A stretch of 21,279 bases of DNA from Egerieenecus sp048201975 (GTDB lineage: Bacteria > Bacillota > Clostridia > Christensenellales > Aristaeellaceae), in contig DBFBGQ010000164.1 of the NCBI GenBank assembly GCA_048201975.1, positions 1 to 21,279 of the forward strand, written 5' to 3'. The position numbers were made by a program, and so were the translations under genes. This document shows positions 1 to 7,461 of the stretch, piece after piece. The notes under the pieces were generated by a model. It ran no database searches, had not been told where the DNA came from, and saw nothing but the letters and a program-made list of their open reading frames with translations. Position 1 is the stretch's first letter, and each line of letters begins with the position of its first letter.

Positions 1-30
1 AAAAATTAAAACAATAAGGAGCATCTCACC

Positions 31-261
31 ATGAACTTTGAGCAACTGCGCGACATCATTGTAGATACCCTGAGCTGCGACGCGGCGGCGGTGACGCCGG
101 AGGCTTCCCTCACCAACGATCTGGCCGCGGATTCCCTGGCCGTCATGGAGCTGGTCATGGCCCTGGAAGAGGCTTCCGGCGTGAAGATCGACGACAGCGA
201 GCTCCCCAAGCTGCAGACCGTGGGCGACATTGCCGCCTACCTGGACGCCCACCGGCAGTAA
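31..261 (+). CDS. acpP: Acyl carrier protein
   Basis: This 76-residue protein is the size of bacterial ACP, the cytoplasmic carrier on which acyl chains are built as thioesters of a 4'-phosphopantetheine arm. The arm would sit on Ser35 in the stretch LAADSLAVMELVMALEE at the start of helix II. The acidic, helical composition and the ELVMALEE segment are typical of AcpP. One oddity is visible: the usual DSLD or DSLE attachment motif reads DSLA here, with alanine in place of the acidic residue that contacts partner enzymes. The start is set by TAAGGAG (15-21), nine bases before the ATG. It is the first gene seen of the fatty acid operon, but only 30 bp of its leader is in the window, so the operon may begin further upstream. 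Its position beside accB-accC-accD-accA and the fab genes makes the primary-metabolism ACP role very likely. Confidence 0.96.
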   Translation: MNFEQLRDIIVDTLSCDAAAVTPEASLTNDLAADSLAVMELVMALEEASGVKIDDSELPKLQTVGDIAAYLDAHRQ

Positions 262-267
262 CCACGT

Positions 268-295
268 CCCCGTTGAAGCGCTTGCTTCAGCGGGG
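268..295 (+). promoter_or_regulatory. Intercistronic hairpin between acpP and accB
   Basis: CCCCGTTGAAGC (268-279) pairs with GCTTCAGCGGGG (284-295) in RNA: a 12-bp stem with one G-U pair and a four-base loop GCUU. It is followed by AAATTTT, only four U residues, so it looks like a leaky terminator or an RNA-stabilising and processing element rather than a full stop. It would leave more acpP message than accB message, which fits the high demand for ACP. The structure is seen directly; the dosage role is inferred. Confidence 0.6.
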
Positions 296-321
296 AAATT
301 TTCCAGGAGGAAGGGAAACGT

Positions 322-750
322 ATGACCCATCAGGAGATACTGGAGCTGATTGCCGCCTTTGACAGGAGCACCCTGGAAACCCTGCGGGTGAGCCAGGAGG
401 AGACCACCCTGGAGATGTCGCGCAGCAGCGCAGCCCGCCTCCCCTCGTCAGGCGAAGGGGCGTCCACCGTGGAGGCCGCGGCGCCTGCGCCGGCTTCCCC
501 GGAACATCCCGCAGACTGCATCACCGCGCCGCTGGTGGGCACGTTCTACACCGCCGCCGCGCCGGATCAGCCTCCCTTCGTAACCGAAGGGGTCCGGGTG
601 CAGAAGGGGCAAACCGTGGGACTGATCGAGGCCATGAAAATGATGAGCGAGGTCACGGCCCCCTGCGAGTGCATCATTGACCAGATTCTTGTGAAAAACG
701 CGGAGCTGGTAGCGTTTGGCACGCCGCTTTTCAGCTATACGCCATGCTGA
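322..750 (+). CDS. accB: Biotin carboxyl carrier protein of acetyl-CoA carboxylase
   Basis: AccB carries the biotin that shuttles carboxylate between biotin carboxylase (AccC) and the carboxyltransferase (AccD-AccA) to make malonyl-CoA. The 142-residue protein has the family layout. There is a short N-terminal helix region (residues 1-32), an Ala/Pro/Ser/Glu-rich flexible linker (about 35-64), and a C-terminal biotinyl domain with ITAPLVGTFYTAAAP at the front. The biotinylation motif is EAMKMMSE, with Lys106 as the modified residue. AGGAGG at 305-310 supports the ATG. The last seven bases overlap accC (ATGCTGA), which implies coupled translation of carrier and carboxylase. No biotin protein ligase is present in the window. 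The length is close to that of other bacterial AccB proteins (about 150-160). Confidence 0.96.
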   Translation: MTHQEILELIAAFDRSTLETLRVSQEETTLEMSRSSAARLPSSGEGASTVEAAAPAPASPEHPADCITAPLVGTFYTAAAPDQPPFVTEGVRVQKGQTVGLIEAMKMMSEVTAPCECIIDQILVKNAELVAFGTPLFSYTPC

Positions 751-2135
751 AGCGCGTATTGATTGCCAACCGCGGGGAAATCGCCCTGCGCATTCTCCGC
801 GCCTGCCGGGAGCTGGGCATGGAAACCGTAGCGGCCTATTCCCAGCCGGACAGCCAGGAAATCGCCGTGCAGCTGGCCACGCAGTCCGTCTGCATCGGCC
901 CTGCCCGCGCGGCGGACAGCTATCTGGACCAAACCGCCTTGCTCACCGCGGCGAAGGCCACCCACTGCGACGCGATTCATCCGGGCTACGGCTTCCTTTC
1001 GGAAAACGCGGCCTTCGCCGATGCCTGCGCCGCCGAGGGCTTGACGTTCATCGGACCTTCCGGAGCAACCATACGCAAGGCTGGTTCCAAGTCAGCGGCC
1101 CGGGAGCTGATGCGCCAAGCCGGCGTGCCCGTCACTCCCGGCTCCGACGGGCCGGTAACCAGCGCGGACCAGGCCGCCGCCGTGGCGGAGGCTGTGGGAT
1201 ACCCGGTGCTGCTCAAAGCCAGCGCCGGCGGCGGCGGACGGGGCATTCGCTGCTGCCGCACCCCGGAGGAGCTGCCCGCCGCCTTTGCCGAAGCCAGCGC
1301 CGAGGCCAAGGCCTGCTTTGACAACCAGGAACTGTACCTGGAGAAGCTGATCCAGCGGCCCAAGCATATCGAAGTGCAGGTGCTGGGGGACCGCTTCGGC
1401 AACATGGTGCACCTGGGCGAACGGGACTGCTCGGTGCAGCGGCGCAATCAGAAGCTCATTGAGGAAGCTCCGGCCCACTGCCTCACTCACGCCCAACGGG
1501 AGGCCATCTGCGCCGCGGCAGTCCGGGCAGCCCAGGCCGTGGGCTACGAAAGCGCGGGAACGGTGGAATTTCTGCTGGACCCGGTCAGCGGTAGCTTCTA
1601 CTTCATGGAGATGAACACCCGCATTCAGGTGGAACACGGCATCACCGAAATGATCACCGGCGTGGACCTGGTCCGCCAGCAGCTGCGCATCGCCTCGGGC
1701 TTGCCCCTGGATTTCACCCAGGCGGATGTGCGCTTCACCGGCCACGCCCTGGAATGCCGCATCAACGCCGAAAACCCTGCCAATGATTTCCGGCCCAATC
1801 CCGGCACGGTAAACTTTCTCCACTTTCCCGGAGGGCCCGGGGTGCGGGTGGACTCCTGCCTGTATAACGGTTACACCCTTTCCCCTTACTACGATTCCTT
1901 GGCAGCCAAGCTCATGGCCTGCGCCCCCACCCGCCTGGAGGCTGTGCGCAAGATGCGCCGCTGCCTGGAGGAATTCACCCTGGAGGGCTTTCCCACCACG
2001 GCGGAGCTGTGCTACGAGATCCTGTACCATCCCGCCTTTGCCCGAGGCAGCTGCACCACCGCATTCCTGGATGAATGCCTGAGCAACCTGCTGGATTTCA
2101 GCCGGCAGCTGGAAGGAAGCGAAGAAAAAGCATGA
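744..2135 (+). CDS. accC: Biotin carboxylase subunit of acetyl-CoA carboxylase
   Basis: AccC uses ATP and bicarbonate to carboxylate the biotin on AccB. The 463 residues cover the usual three parts. The N-terminal biotin carboxylase domain begins LIANRGEIALRILRA and contains HPGYGFLSEN (residues 79-88). The ATP-grasp domain has Lys159 and the glycine-rich loop AGGGGRG (161-167), then RDCSVQRRNQKLIEEAP (227-243) and MEMNTRIQVEH (288-298). The C-terminal domain has HALECRINAEN (334-344). The active-site Glu/Asn/Arg of EMNTRIQVEH are all present. The usual HPVTE that follows reads HGITE, a local change of unknown effect. The protein is slightly longer than the common length of about 450, with an extra C-terminal tail. 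The start overlaps accB by 7 nt, and the stop overlaps the accD start as ATGA. Confidence 0.97.
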   Translation: MLKRVLIANRGEIALRILRACRELGMETVAAYSQPDSQEIAVQLATQSVCIGPARAADSYLDQTALLTAAKATHCDAIHPGYGFLSENAAFADACAAEGLTFIGPSGATIRKAGSKSAARELMRQAGVPVTPGSDGPVTSADQAAAVAEAVGYPVLLKASAGGGGRGIRCCRTPEELPAAFAEASAEAKACFDNQELYLEKLIQRPKHIEVQVLGDRFGNMVHLGERDCSVQRRNQKLIEEAPAHCLTHAQREAICAAAVRAAQAVGYESAGTVEFLLDPVSGSFYFMEMNTRIQVEHGITEMITGVDLVRQQLRIASGLPLDFTQADVRFTGHALECRINAENPANDFRPNPGTVNFLHFPGGPGVRVDSCLYNGYTLSPYYDSLAAKLMACAPTRLEAVRKMRRCLEEFTLEGFPTTAELCYEILYHPAFARGSCTTAFLDECLSNLLDFSRQLEGSEEKA

Positions 2136-2986
2136 GCAATGCCTTTACCCGGCGCCGGGACCGTCTGATGGCCATGAAGGAGCTGCGGGAGCGCTACGTC
2201 CCCTGCGACCAGGGCGTGACCTGCCCCGGCTGCTACCGCAGCATGCCCCGGAAGCAAGTGGCCCGAAACCTCTACGTCTGCCCTCAGTGCGGCTACCACT
2301 TCCCCATCGGCGCCCGCCGCAGGCTCAAAATGCTGCTGGACCCGGAGAGCTTCACCGAGTTGAACGGCGAATATCCGGCCGCCGATCCCCTTGCCTTCCC
2401 CGGCTATGGTGAAAAGCTGGCACAGGCGCAGGCGCGCACCGGGCTGGCGGAGGCGGCGGTCACCGGCGTGGGGCAAATCGGCACGCACCCCTGCGCCATC
2501 GGCGCCTTGGACAGCCGCTTCCTCATGGGTTCCATGAGCGCCGCCGTGGGGGAGAAAATCACCCGGCTGGCTGAATGCGCCACGGAGCGCCCCCTGCCGC
2601 TGATCCTCATTTGCGCCAGCGGAGGCGCGCGGATGCAGGAGGGCATTCTGTCCCTGATGCAAATGGCCAAGACCGCCGCAGCCATCGGCCAACACAGCGC
2701 CGCGGGGCTGCTGTACATCTCCGTGCTCACGGATCCCACCACCGGTGGGGTAACGGCCAGCTTCGCCTCCCTGGGCGACATCATCCTGGCCGAGCCCGGC
2801 GCGCTGATCGGCTTTGCGGGCCCCCGGGTCATTCAGCAGACCATCGGCCAAACGCTGCCCGAGGGCTTTCAAAGCGCCGAGTTTCAGCTGGAGCACGGCT
2901 TTGTGGACGCGGTGGTGCCCAGGGCTCAGCTCCGCGACACCCTGGAACAGCTGCTGATGCTCCATGGGAAAGGAGAACAGGTATGA
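2132..2986 (+). CDS. accD: Acetyl-CoA carboxylase carboxyltransferase beta subunit
   Basis: AccD pairs with AccA to form the carboxyltransferase that moves carboxylate from biotin to acetyl-CoA. The 284-residue protein starts with the family's four-cysteine zinc ribbon: CPGC (Cys31, Cys34) and CPQC (Cys50, Cys53). It continues into a crotonase-fold domain with ICASGGARMQEGILSLMQM, TDPTTGGVTASFASLGD and EPGALIGFAGPRVIQQT, all hallmarks of AccD. The reading frame stays open upstream to 2075, but the ATG at 2132 is preferred. It gives the ATGA overlap with the accC stop that recurs in this operon, and it places the zinc ribbon at the usual distance from the N terminus. The stop overlaps the accA start in the same way. 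Confidence 0.96.
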   Translation: MSNAFTRRRDRLMAMKELRERYVPCDQGVTCPGCYRSMPRKQVARNLYVCPQCGYHFPIGARRRLKMLLDPESFTELNGEYPAADPLAFPGYGEKLAQAQARTGLAEAAVTGVGQIGTHPCAIGALDSRFLMGSMSAAVGEKITRLAECATERPLPLILICASGGARMQEGILSLMQMAKTAAAIGQHSAAGLLYISVLTDPTTGGVTASFASLGDIILAEPGALIGFAGPRVIQQTIGQTLPEGFQSAEFQLEHGFVDAVVPRAQLRDTLEQLLMLHGKGEQV

Positions 2987-3801
2987 ACCTTCTCACAGCG
3001 GACCAGCGGGTGGCCATGGCCCGGCATCCGCTGCGCCCGCGGGTCACCGACTACATTGACGGGCTCTTCACCAGCTTCTTTGCCTGCCGCGGGGACCGGC
3101 TCTGCCGGGAGGACGCCGCCATTCTGGGGGGCGTCGCGCTGTTCCACGGCCGGCCGGTGACGGTGATTGGCACGCGAAAGGGCCGAACCGCCATCGAGAA
3201 CATTGACTGCAACTTTGGCATGCCCGGTCCGGAGGGCTACCGCAAGGCGCTGCGGCTGATGCGCCAGGCGGAGAAATTTCACCGCCCGGTGATTACCTTC
3301 ATCGACACCTCGGGCGCATACCCCGGCCTGGAGGCGGAGCAGCGCGGCCAGGGTGAAGCCATCGCCCGGTGTATCCTGGAGATGGGCCGGCTGCGGACGC
3401 CGGTGATCTCCGTCATCACCGGGGAAGGAAACAGCGGCGGCGCGCTGGCCCTGGGCGTGGGCAACCGGGTGCTCATGCAGGAAAACGCCGTGTACGCCAT
3501 ACTATCCCCGGAGGGCTTCGCCACCATCCTGTGGAAGGACGCCTCCCGTTGGGCGGAAGCCTGCCGGGTCATGCGCCTCTCCGCGCAGGAGCTGCTGGAG
3601 CTTCGCGTCATCGACGCCATTGTCCCGGAGCCCGAGGGCGGCGCGCACGCCAGCCTGGAAGGCGCCCTGACGCGGCTGGACGCCGCCATTGCCCAGCAGC
3701 TGGCCGACCTGGAGGGCATGGACGAGGAGGCGCTGGTCCGCCAGCGGCTAGACAAGTTTCGGAACATGGGCGTCCCGACGCCCACAGAGGAGCGCATATG
3801 A
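2983..3801 (+). CDS. accA: Acetyl-CoA carboxylase carboxyltransferase alpha subunit
   Basis: This is the partner of AccD in the carboxyltransferase. The 272 residues carry the AccA signatures in order: NFGMPGPEGYRKALRLM, FIDTSGAYPGLEAEQRGQGEAIA, VITGEGNSGGALALGVGN and ILSPEGFATILWKDASR. The more usual GEGGSGGALA is GEGNSGGALA here. AAAGGAG (2969-2975) lies seven bases before the ATG, and the start overlaps the accD stop as ATGA, so an upstream extension of the frame is not used. At 272 residues it is of the short Firmicutes type rather than the roughly 320-residue proteobacterial type. The stop overlaps fabH as ATGA. Confidence 0.96.
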   Translation: MNLLTADQRVAMARHPLRPRVTDYIDGLFTSFFACRGDRLCREDAAILGGVALFHGRPVTVIGTRKGRTAIENIDCNFGMPGPEGYRKALRLMRQAEKFHRPVITFIDTSGAYPGLEAEQRGQGEAIARCILEMGRLRTPVISVITGEGNSGGALALGVGNRVLMQENAVYAILSPEGFATILWKDASRWAEACRVMRLSAQELLELRVIDAIVPEPEGGAHASLEGALTRLDAAIAQQLADLEGMDEEALVRQRLDKFRNMGVPTPTEERI

Positions 3802-4748
3802 ACGGAATCATAATTGTGGGAACCGGCTGCGGCATTCCGGACCAGGTGATCACCAACTACGACCTGGCCCAGCTGGTAGACACCAGCGACTCCTGGATCG
3901 TCAGCCGCACGGGCATCCGCTGCCGCCGCCGCTGCAGCCCAGAGCAAACCCACGGGGATCTCTGCCTGGCCGCCGCCCGGGAGGCGCTGAAAAGCGCCGG
4001 TGTGCGCCCGGAGCAGCTGGGTGCATGCATCGTCGCCACCATGACCCCGGATACACTGATCCCCTCCGCCGCCTGCCGGCTCCAGCGGGACCTGGGTCTG
4101 CCGGAGGATGCCCTTTGCTTTGACCTGAACGCCGCCTGCAGCGGCTTTGTCTTTGCGCTGCACACCATGCAGTGCCTGCTGGCTTCCTCCGCGCGGAAGT
4201 TTGGACTGGTGGTGGGCGCCGATGTGCTCAGCCGGGTGGTGGACTGGACGGATCGAAGCACCTGCGTGCTCTTTGGGGACGGCGCGGGCGCCGCTGTGGT
4301 GGAATCCCGCCCGGAATGGCCCGCCGCCTGCACCGACGTGGGGGTACGGGGGGACCAGCGGCTGCTTCGCCTGGCAGGACCTGCCACAGGCGCGCCCATG
4401 CACGTGCAAATGCAGGGGCAGGAAGTGTTCCGCTTCGCGGTGGAAACAGTCCCCGCCTGCATGGACCGCTTGCTGGCCAAGGCGGGCTGCACCGCCCAGG
4501 AGGTGGACGCTTTCGTGTTCCACCAGGCCAACGCCCGCATCATTGACTTCGCCGCGAAGCATTACCGCCTTCCCCCCGAGAAGTGTTTCAAAAATATCGA
4601 CGCCTATGGCAACACCTCCGCCGCCAGCGTACCCCTGCTGCTGGGGGAGCTGCGCCGCCAGGGTCGCATACGTCCCGGCCACCGGGTGCTGCTGGTTGCC
4701 TTCGGCGGCGGTCTCACCTGGGGCGGCGCGCTGATCGAATTTGCGTAA
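3798..4748 (+). CDS. fabH: Beta-ketoacyl-ACP synthase III, chain-initiating
   Basis: FabH condenses a short acyl-CoA with malonyl-ACP to give the first ketoacyl-ACP of the pathway, and its substrate choice decides straight versus branched chains. The 316-residue protein has the complete Cys-His-Asn triad of the family: Cys114 in DLNAACSGF, His242 in FVFHQANARI and Asn272 in YGNTSAASVP. Near the N terminus TSDSWIVSRTGIRCRR matches the FabH dimer and CoA-binding region, and the C-terminal end VAFGGGLTWGGALI is typical. The ATG overlaps the accA stop as ATGA and is preceded by AGAGGAG. Primer preference (acetyl versus branched) cannot be told from the sequence by eye. Confidence 0.97.
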   Translation: MNGIIIVGTGCGIPDQVITNYDLAQLVDTSDSWIVSRTGIRCRRRCSPEQTHGDLCLAAAREALKSAGVRPEQLGACIVATMTPDTLIPSAACRLQRDLGLPEDALCFDLNAACSGFVFALHTMQCLLASSARKFGLVVGADVLSRVVDWTDRSTCVLFGDGAGAAVVESRPEWPAACTDVGVRGDQRLLRLAGPATGAPMHVQMQGQEVFRFAVETVPACMDRLLAKAGCTAQEVDAFVFHQANARIIDFAAKHYRLPPEKCFKNIDAYGNTSAASVPLLLGELRRQGRIRPGHRVLLVAFGGGLTWGGALIEFA

Positions 4749-4758
4749 GGAGACATCC

Positions 4759-5727
4759 ATGATCAAGTTGCATGAATTGCTGGGAACGGAGTTCCCCATC
4801 ATCCAGGGCGGCATGGCCAACATCGCCACGGCAGAGTTCGCGGCCGCATGCGCCAACGCGGGGGCGCTGGGCGTCATCGCGGCGGGGGGCATGCGGGACG
4901 CGGAGCAGCTGCGCCTGGAGATTCGCCGCTGCCGGAGCCTGACAGACCGGCCTTTCGGCGTGAATCTGATGCTGATGAACCCCTGCGCCGACGCCATGGC
5001 CCAGGTGATCGCGCAAGAGCGCGTTCCCGTGGTAACCACCGGCGCAGGCAATCCCGGGAAGTACATCCCCCAATGGAAGGACTGCGGCATCAAGGTATTC
5101 CCGGTGATAGCCAACACCGTAATGGCCAAGCGCCTCAGCCGCTACCCGGTTGACGGCTTCATTGCCGAAGGCGGCGAATCCGGCGGGCATGTGGGCGAGA
5201 TGACCACCATGGCGCTCACGCCCCAGGTCATCGACGCGGTGGACGCGCCGGTGATCGCCGCAGGCGGCATCGCGGACGGCCGACAGGCTGCCGCGGCCTT
5301 TGCCCTGGGCGCTTGCGGCATTCAGGTGGGCACCTGCCTGCTGGCCAGCCTGGAATGCCCCATTCACGCGCGCTACAAGCAGGCCATCCTGGATGCACGG
5401 GACAGCGATACGGCGGTAACGGGCCGCTCCGTGGGAGCGCCGGTGCGGGTGCTGAAAAACCGCATGGTCACCGAATACCTGGCCCTGGAGCGCCAGGGCG
5501 CAAGCCGGGAGGAGCTGGAAGGCATAACCCTGGGCGCGCTGCGGCGAGCCGTATACGACGGCGACGTGGAGCGTGGCAGCCTGATGGCCGGCCAGGTCGC
5601 CGGCATGATCCACGAGCTACGCCCGGTGCGCGCCATTTTCGAAGCGCTTTTCCACGGCGCGCAGCAGGTGCTGGAGGCCGCATGCGCCGCGTGGCAGCCG
5701 GAAGCCGGCGGGAGGGCGCGTCTATGA
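4759..5727 (+). CDS. fabK: FMN-dependent enoyl-ACP reductase II
   Basis: FabK performs the last reduction of each elongation cycle, trans-2-enoyl-ACP to acyl-ACP, using FMN and NAD(P)H. It is structurally unrelated to FabI. The 322-residue protein is a nitronate-monooxygenase-fold TIM barrel with FabK-specific stretches: FPIIQGGMANIA, FGVNLMLMNP (residues 66-75), VVTTGAGNPGKYIP, IAEGGESGGHVGEMTTM with His144 at the place of the FabK catalytic histidine, and VIAAGGIADGRQAAAAFALGA for flavin phosphate binding. The frame is open from a TTG at 4741, but TAAGGAG at 4746-4752 (overlapping the fabH stop) points to the ATG at 4759. No fabI or fabL is present, so this is the only enoyl reductase in the cluster. 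Confidence 0.95.
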   Translation: MIKLHELLGTEFPIIQGGMANIATAEFAAACANAGALGVIAAGGMRDAEQLRLEIRRCRSLTDRPFGVNLMLMNPCADAMAQVIAQERVPVVTTGAGNPGKYIPQWKDCGIKVFPVIANTVMAKRLSRYPVDGFIAEGGESGGHVGEMTTMALTPQVIDAVDAPVIAAGGIADGRQAAAAFALGACGIQVGTCLLASLECPIHARYKQAILDARDSDTAVTGRSVGAPVRVLKNRMVTEYLALERQGASREELEGITLGALRRAVYDGDVERGSLMAGQVAGMIHELRPVRAIFEALFHGAQQVLEAACAAWQPEAGGRARL

Positions 5728-6692
5728 AGCTGGGCTTTCTTTATGCCGGGCAGGGCAGCCAGCGTCCGGGCATGGGCGCGGACCTGTACCAGAGCGACGG
5801 CGATTTCCGCCGGACCATGGAAGCGGCGCAGGCCAGCGTGGATTTTGACCTGCTTTCCCTGTGCTTTGAGGATGCGGACGGGCAGATGGACCGCACCCGC
5901 TATACCCAGCCCTGCATGGTGGCCTTTGCCGCGGCCATGACCGCAGCGCTGCGCGCCCGGGGCATCGTTCCTGCCGCGGTTGCCGGCCTGAGCCTGGGCG
6001 AGTATTCCGCGCTGCACGCGGCGGGGGTATTCTCCGTGGCGGAAGCCGTGCGCACCGTGGCCTTCCGCGGCCGCGCCATGGAAGCAGCCGCCGCGGGCGT
6101 GGACTGCGCCATGGCGGCCGTGCTGCAGCTGGACCAGGACGCCCTGGCATCCGCCTGCCTTCAGGCATCCAGCCGCGGCTGCGTGACCATCGCCAACTAC
6201 AACTGCCCCGGCCAGTTGGTCATCGGGGGAGAGAGGGCAGCGGTGGACTATGCCTGCGAACTGGCCATGGCCCAGGGCGCGCGCCGGTGCATTCCCCTGC
6301 GGGTAAGCGGGCCCTTCCATACCCCGCTGATGGCGCCTGCCTCCCAGTCTCTGGCGGAATATTTACAGGGGATTTCCCTGGGAGCCCCCGCCATCCCCGT
6401 GGCGTACAACGTGCTGGGGCGCGTGGGAGACGGCAGCGAGGATATCAAGGCGCTGCTGGCGCGGCAGGTAAGCTCCGGCGTGCGCATGGAGGACTGCATT
6501 CGCGCCCTGCTTGACCTGGGGGTGGAAGCGCTGGTGGAAATCGGTCCGGGCAAGGTCCTCACCGGCTTTGTGCGAAAAATCGCCCCAGGTTTCCCCGTGT
6601 ATGTCGTGGAAAACCGGCAGGAGCTGGAAGCCCTGGAATCAACCTTGAAGCCATGCGCAAAGGAGCTGTTTTCCCATGAGATTGACCGGTAA
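5724..6692 (+). CDS. fabD: Malonyl-CoA:ACP transacylase
   Basis: FabD moves malonate from CoA to ACP and so feeds the elongation cycle. The 322-residue protein shows all key elements of the acyltransferase fold: the oxyanion loop GQGSQ (residues 9-13), the nucleophile elbow GLSLGEYSAL with Ser90, Arg115 in FRGRAM (which binds the malonyl carboxylate and selects malonyl over acetyl), and His199 in SGPFHTPLM as the partner base. NYNCPGQLVIGG and EIGPGKVLTGFVRKI are further family stretches. The ATG overlaps the fabK stop as ATGA. The gene's last 17 bases overlap fabG. The C-terminal tail after the core (about residues 300-322) is of low complexity and poorly conserved in the family. Confidence 0.96.
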   Translation: MKLGFLYAGQGSQRPGMGADLYQSDGDFRRTMEAAQASVDFDLLSLCFEDADGQMDRTRYTQPCMVAFAAAMTAALRARGIVPAAVAGLSLGEYSALHAAGVFSVAEAVRTVAFRGRAMEAAAAGVDCAMAAVLQLDQDALASACLQASSRGCVTIANYNCPGQLVIGGERAAVDYACELAMAQGARRCIPLRVSGPFHTPLMAPASQSLAEYLQGISLGAPAIPVAYNVLGRVGDGSEDIKALLARQVSSGVRMEDCIRALLDLGVEALVEIGPGKVLTGFVRKIAPGFPVYVVENRQELEALESTLKPCAKELFSHEIDR

Positions 6693-7419
6693 AGCGGCCA
6701 TTGTCACCGGCGGCAGCCGCGGCATTGGCCGGGCCGTGTGCCTGGAGCTGGCCCGGGGCGGCGCGGACGTGGCCCTATGCTACGCGGGAAACGCCGCCGC
6801 GGCCCAGGAAACCGCCGCAGCCTGCCAGGCGCTGGGCGTTCGCGCCCTGGCCCTGCCATGCGACGTGACCCAGGAGGAGCAGGTGAAGGCCCTGGTGGAA
6901 AGCACGCTGGAGGCCTTTGGCCGGGTGGACCTGCTGGTGAATAACGCCGGCATCACCCGGGACGGCCTGCTGATGGCCATGCCCACGGAGCGCTTCGACG
7001 CGGTGATCCACACCAACCTGCGTGGAGCCTTTCTGTGCATGCGCGCCGTGGCCCGTCCCATGATGCGCCCGCGGTATGGGCGCATTGTGAACATCAGCAG
7101 CGTGGTCGGGCTGCGCGGCAACGCCGGGCAGGCGAACTATGCGGCCAGCAAGGCGGGACTCATCGGCATGACCAAATCCATGGCCCGGGAGCTGGCCACC
7201 CGGGGCGTCACCGTCAATGCGGTGGCTCCCGGCTTCATTGAGACGGACATGACCGCCGCCATGACCGACAAGGCCAGGGCGAGCACGCTGGCCGGCATTC
7301 CCGCCGGCCGCCTGGGCGCACCGGAGGATGTGGCCAGGGCCGTGGCCTTTTTATGCAGCGACGCCGCCGCGTACATCACCGGCCAGGTGCTGGCGGTGGA
7401 CGGCGGCATGAGCATGTGA
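6676..7419 (+). CDS. fabG: 3-oxoacyl-ACP reductase
   Basis: FabG is the NADPH-dependent reductase of 3-ketoacyl-ACP, a classical short-chain dehydrogenase. The 247 residues include the nucleotide loop TGGSRGIG (11-18), NNAG (89-92), Asn114 in TNLRGAF, and the catalytic Ser142, Tyr155 and Lys159 in NISSVVGLRGNAGQANYAASK. VAPGFIETDMT follows, and the end ITGQVLAVDGGMSM is the standard FabG C terminus. AAGGAG at 6659-6664 sits in the fabD coding sequence 11 bases before the ATG, giving a 17-nt overlap with fabD. In this context it is the housekeeping FabG rather than another SDR. Confidence 0.97.
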   Translation: MRLTGKAAIVTGGSRGIGRAVCLELARGGADVALCYAGNAAAAQETAAACQALGVRALALPCDVTQEEQVKALVESTLEAFGRVDLLVNNAGITRDGLLMAMPTERFDAVIHTNLRGAFLCMRAVARPMMRPRYGRIVNISSVVGLRGNAGQANYAASKAGLIGMTKSMARELATRGVTVNAVAPGFIETDMTAAMTDKARASTLAGIPAGRLGAPEDVARAVAFLCSDAAAYITGQVLAVDGGMSM

Positions 7420-7428
7420 AACGCAACA

Positions 7429-7447
7429 CCCCGGCGGCATGCCGGGG
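7429..7447 (+). promoter_or_regulatory. Hairpin abutting the fabF ribosome binding site
   Basis: CCCCGGC (7429-7435) and GCCGGGG (7441-7447) form a perfect 7-bp GC stem with loop GGCAT in the 42-bp fabG-fabF gap. The ribosome site AGGAGGAG (7448-7455) starts at the very next base. There is no U-run, so it is not a terminator. It may protect or expose the fabF ribosome site, or mark an RNA processing point. The structure is seen; the role is inferred. Confidence 0.5.
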
Positions 7448-7461
7448 AGGAGGAGCAAGCT

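Noticed and set aside
1..30. Promoter of the fatty acid operon
   Set aside because: Only an AT-rich leader and the acpP ribosome site are in the window; no paired -35/-10 boxes can be placed in 30 bases.
275..288. GAAGC...GCTTC in the acpP-accB hairpin as a second binding site for the MarR regulator
   Set aside because: Only the five-base half sites match; their spacing is 4 bases instead of 11, and the element is better explained as an RNA hairpin between genes.
4741..4758. TTG start at 4741 for fabK
   Set aside because: It would overlap the fabH stop and contain the TAAGGAG site that serves the ATG at 4759.
3279..5129. A 616-codon open frame on the minus strand across accA, fabH and fabK
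   Set aside because: It lies opposite three clearly recognised genes, has low-complexity composition and no family motif, and is explained by high-GC third positions of the plus-strand genes.
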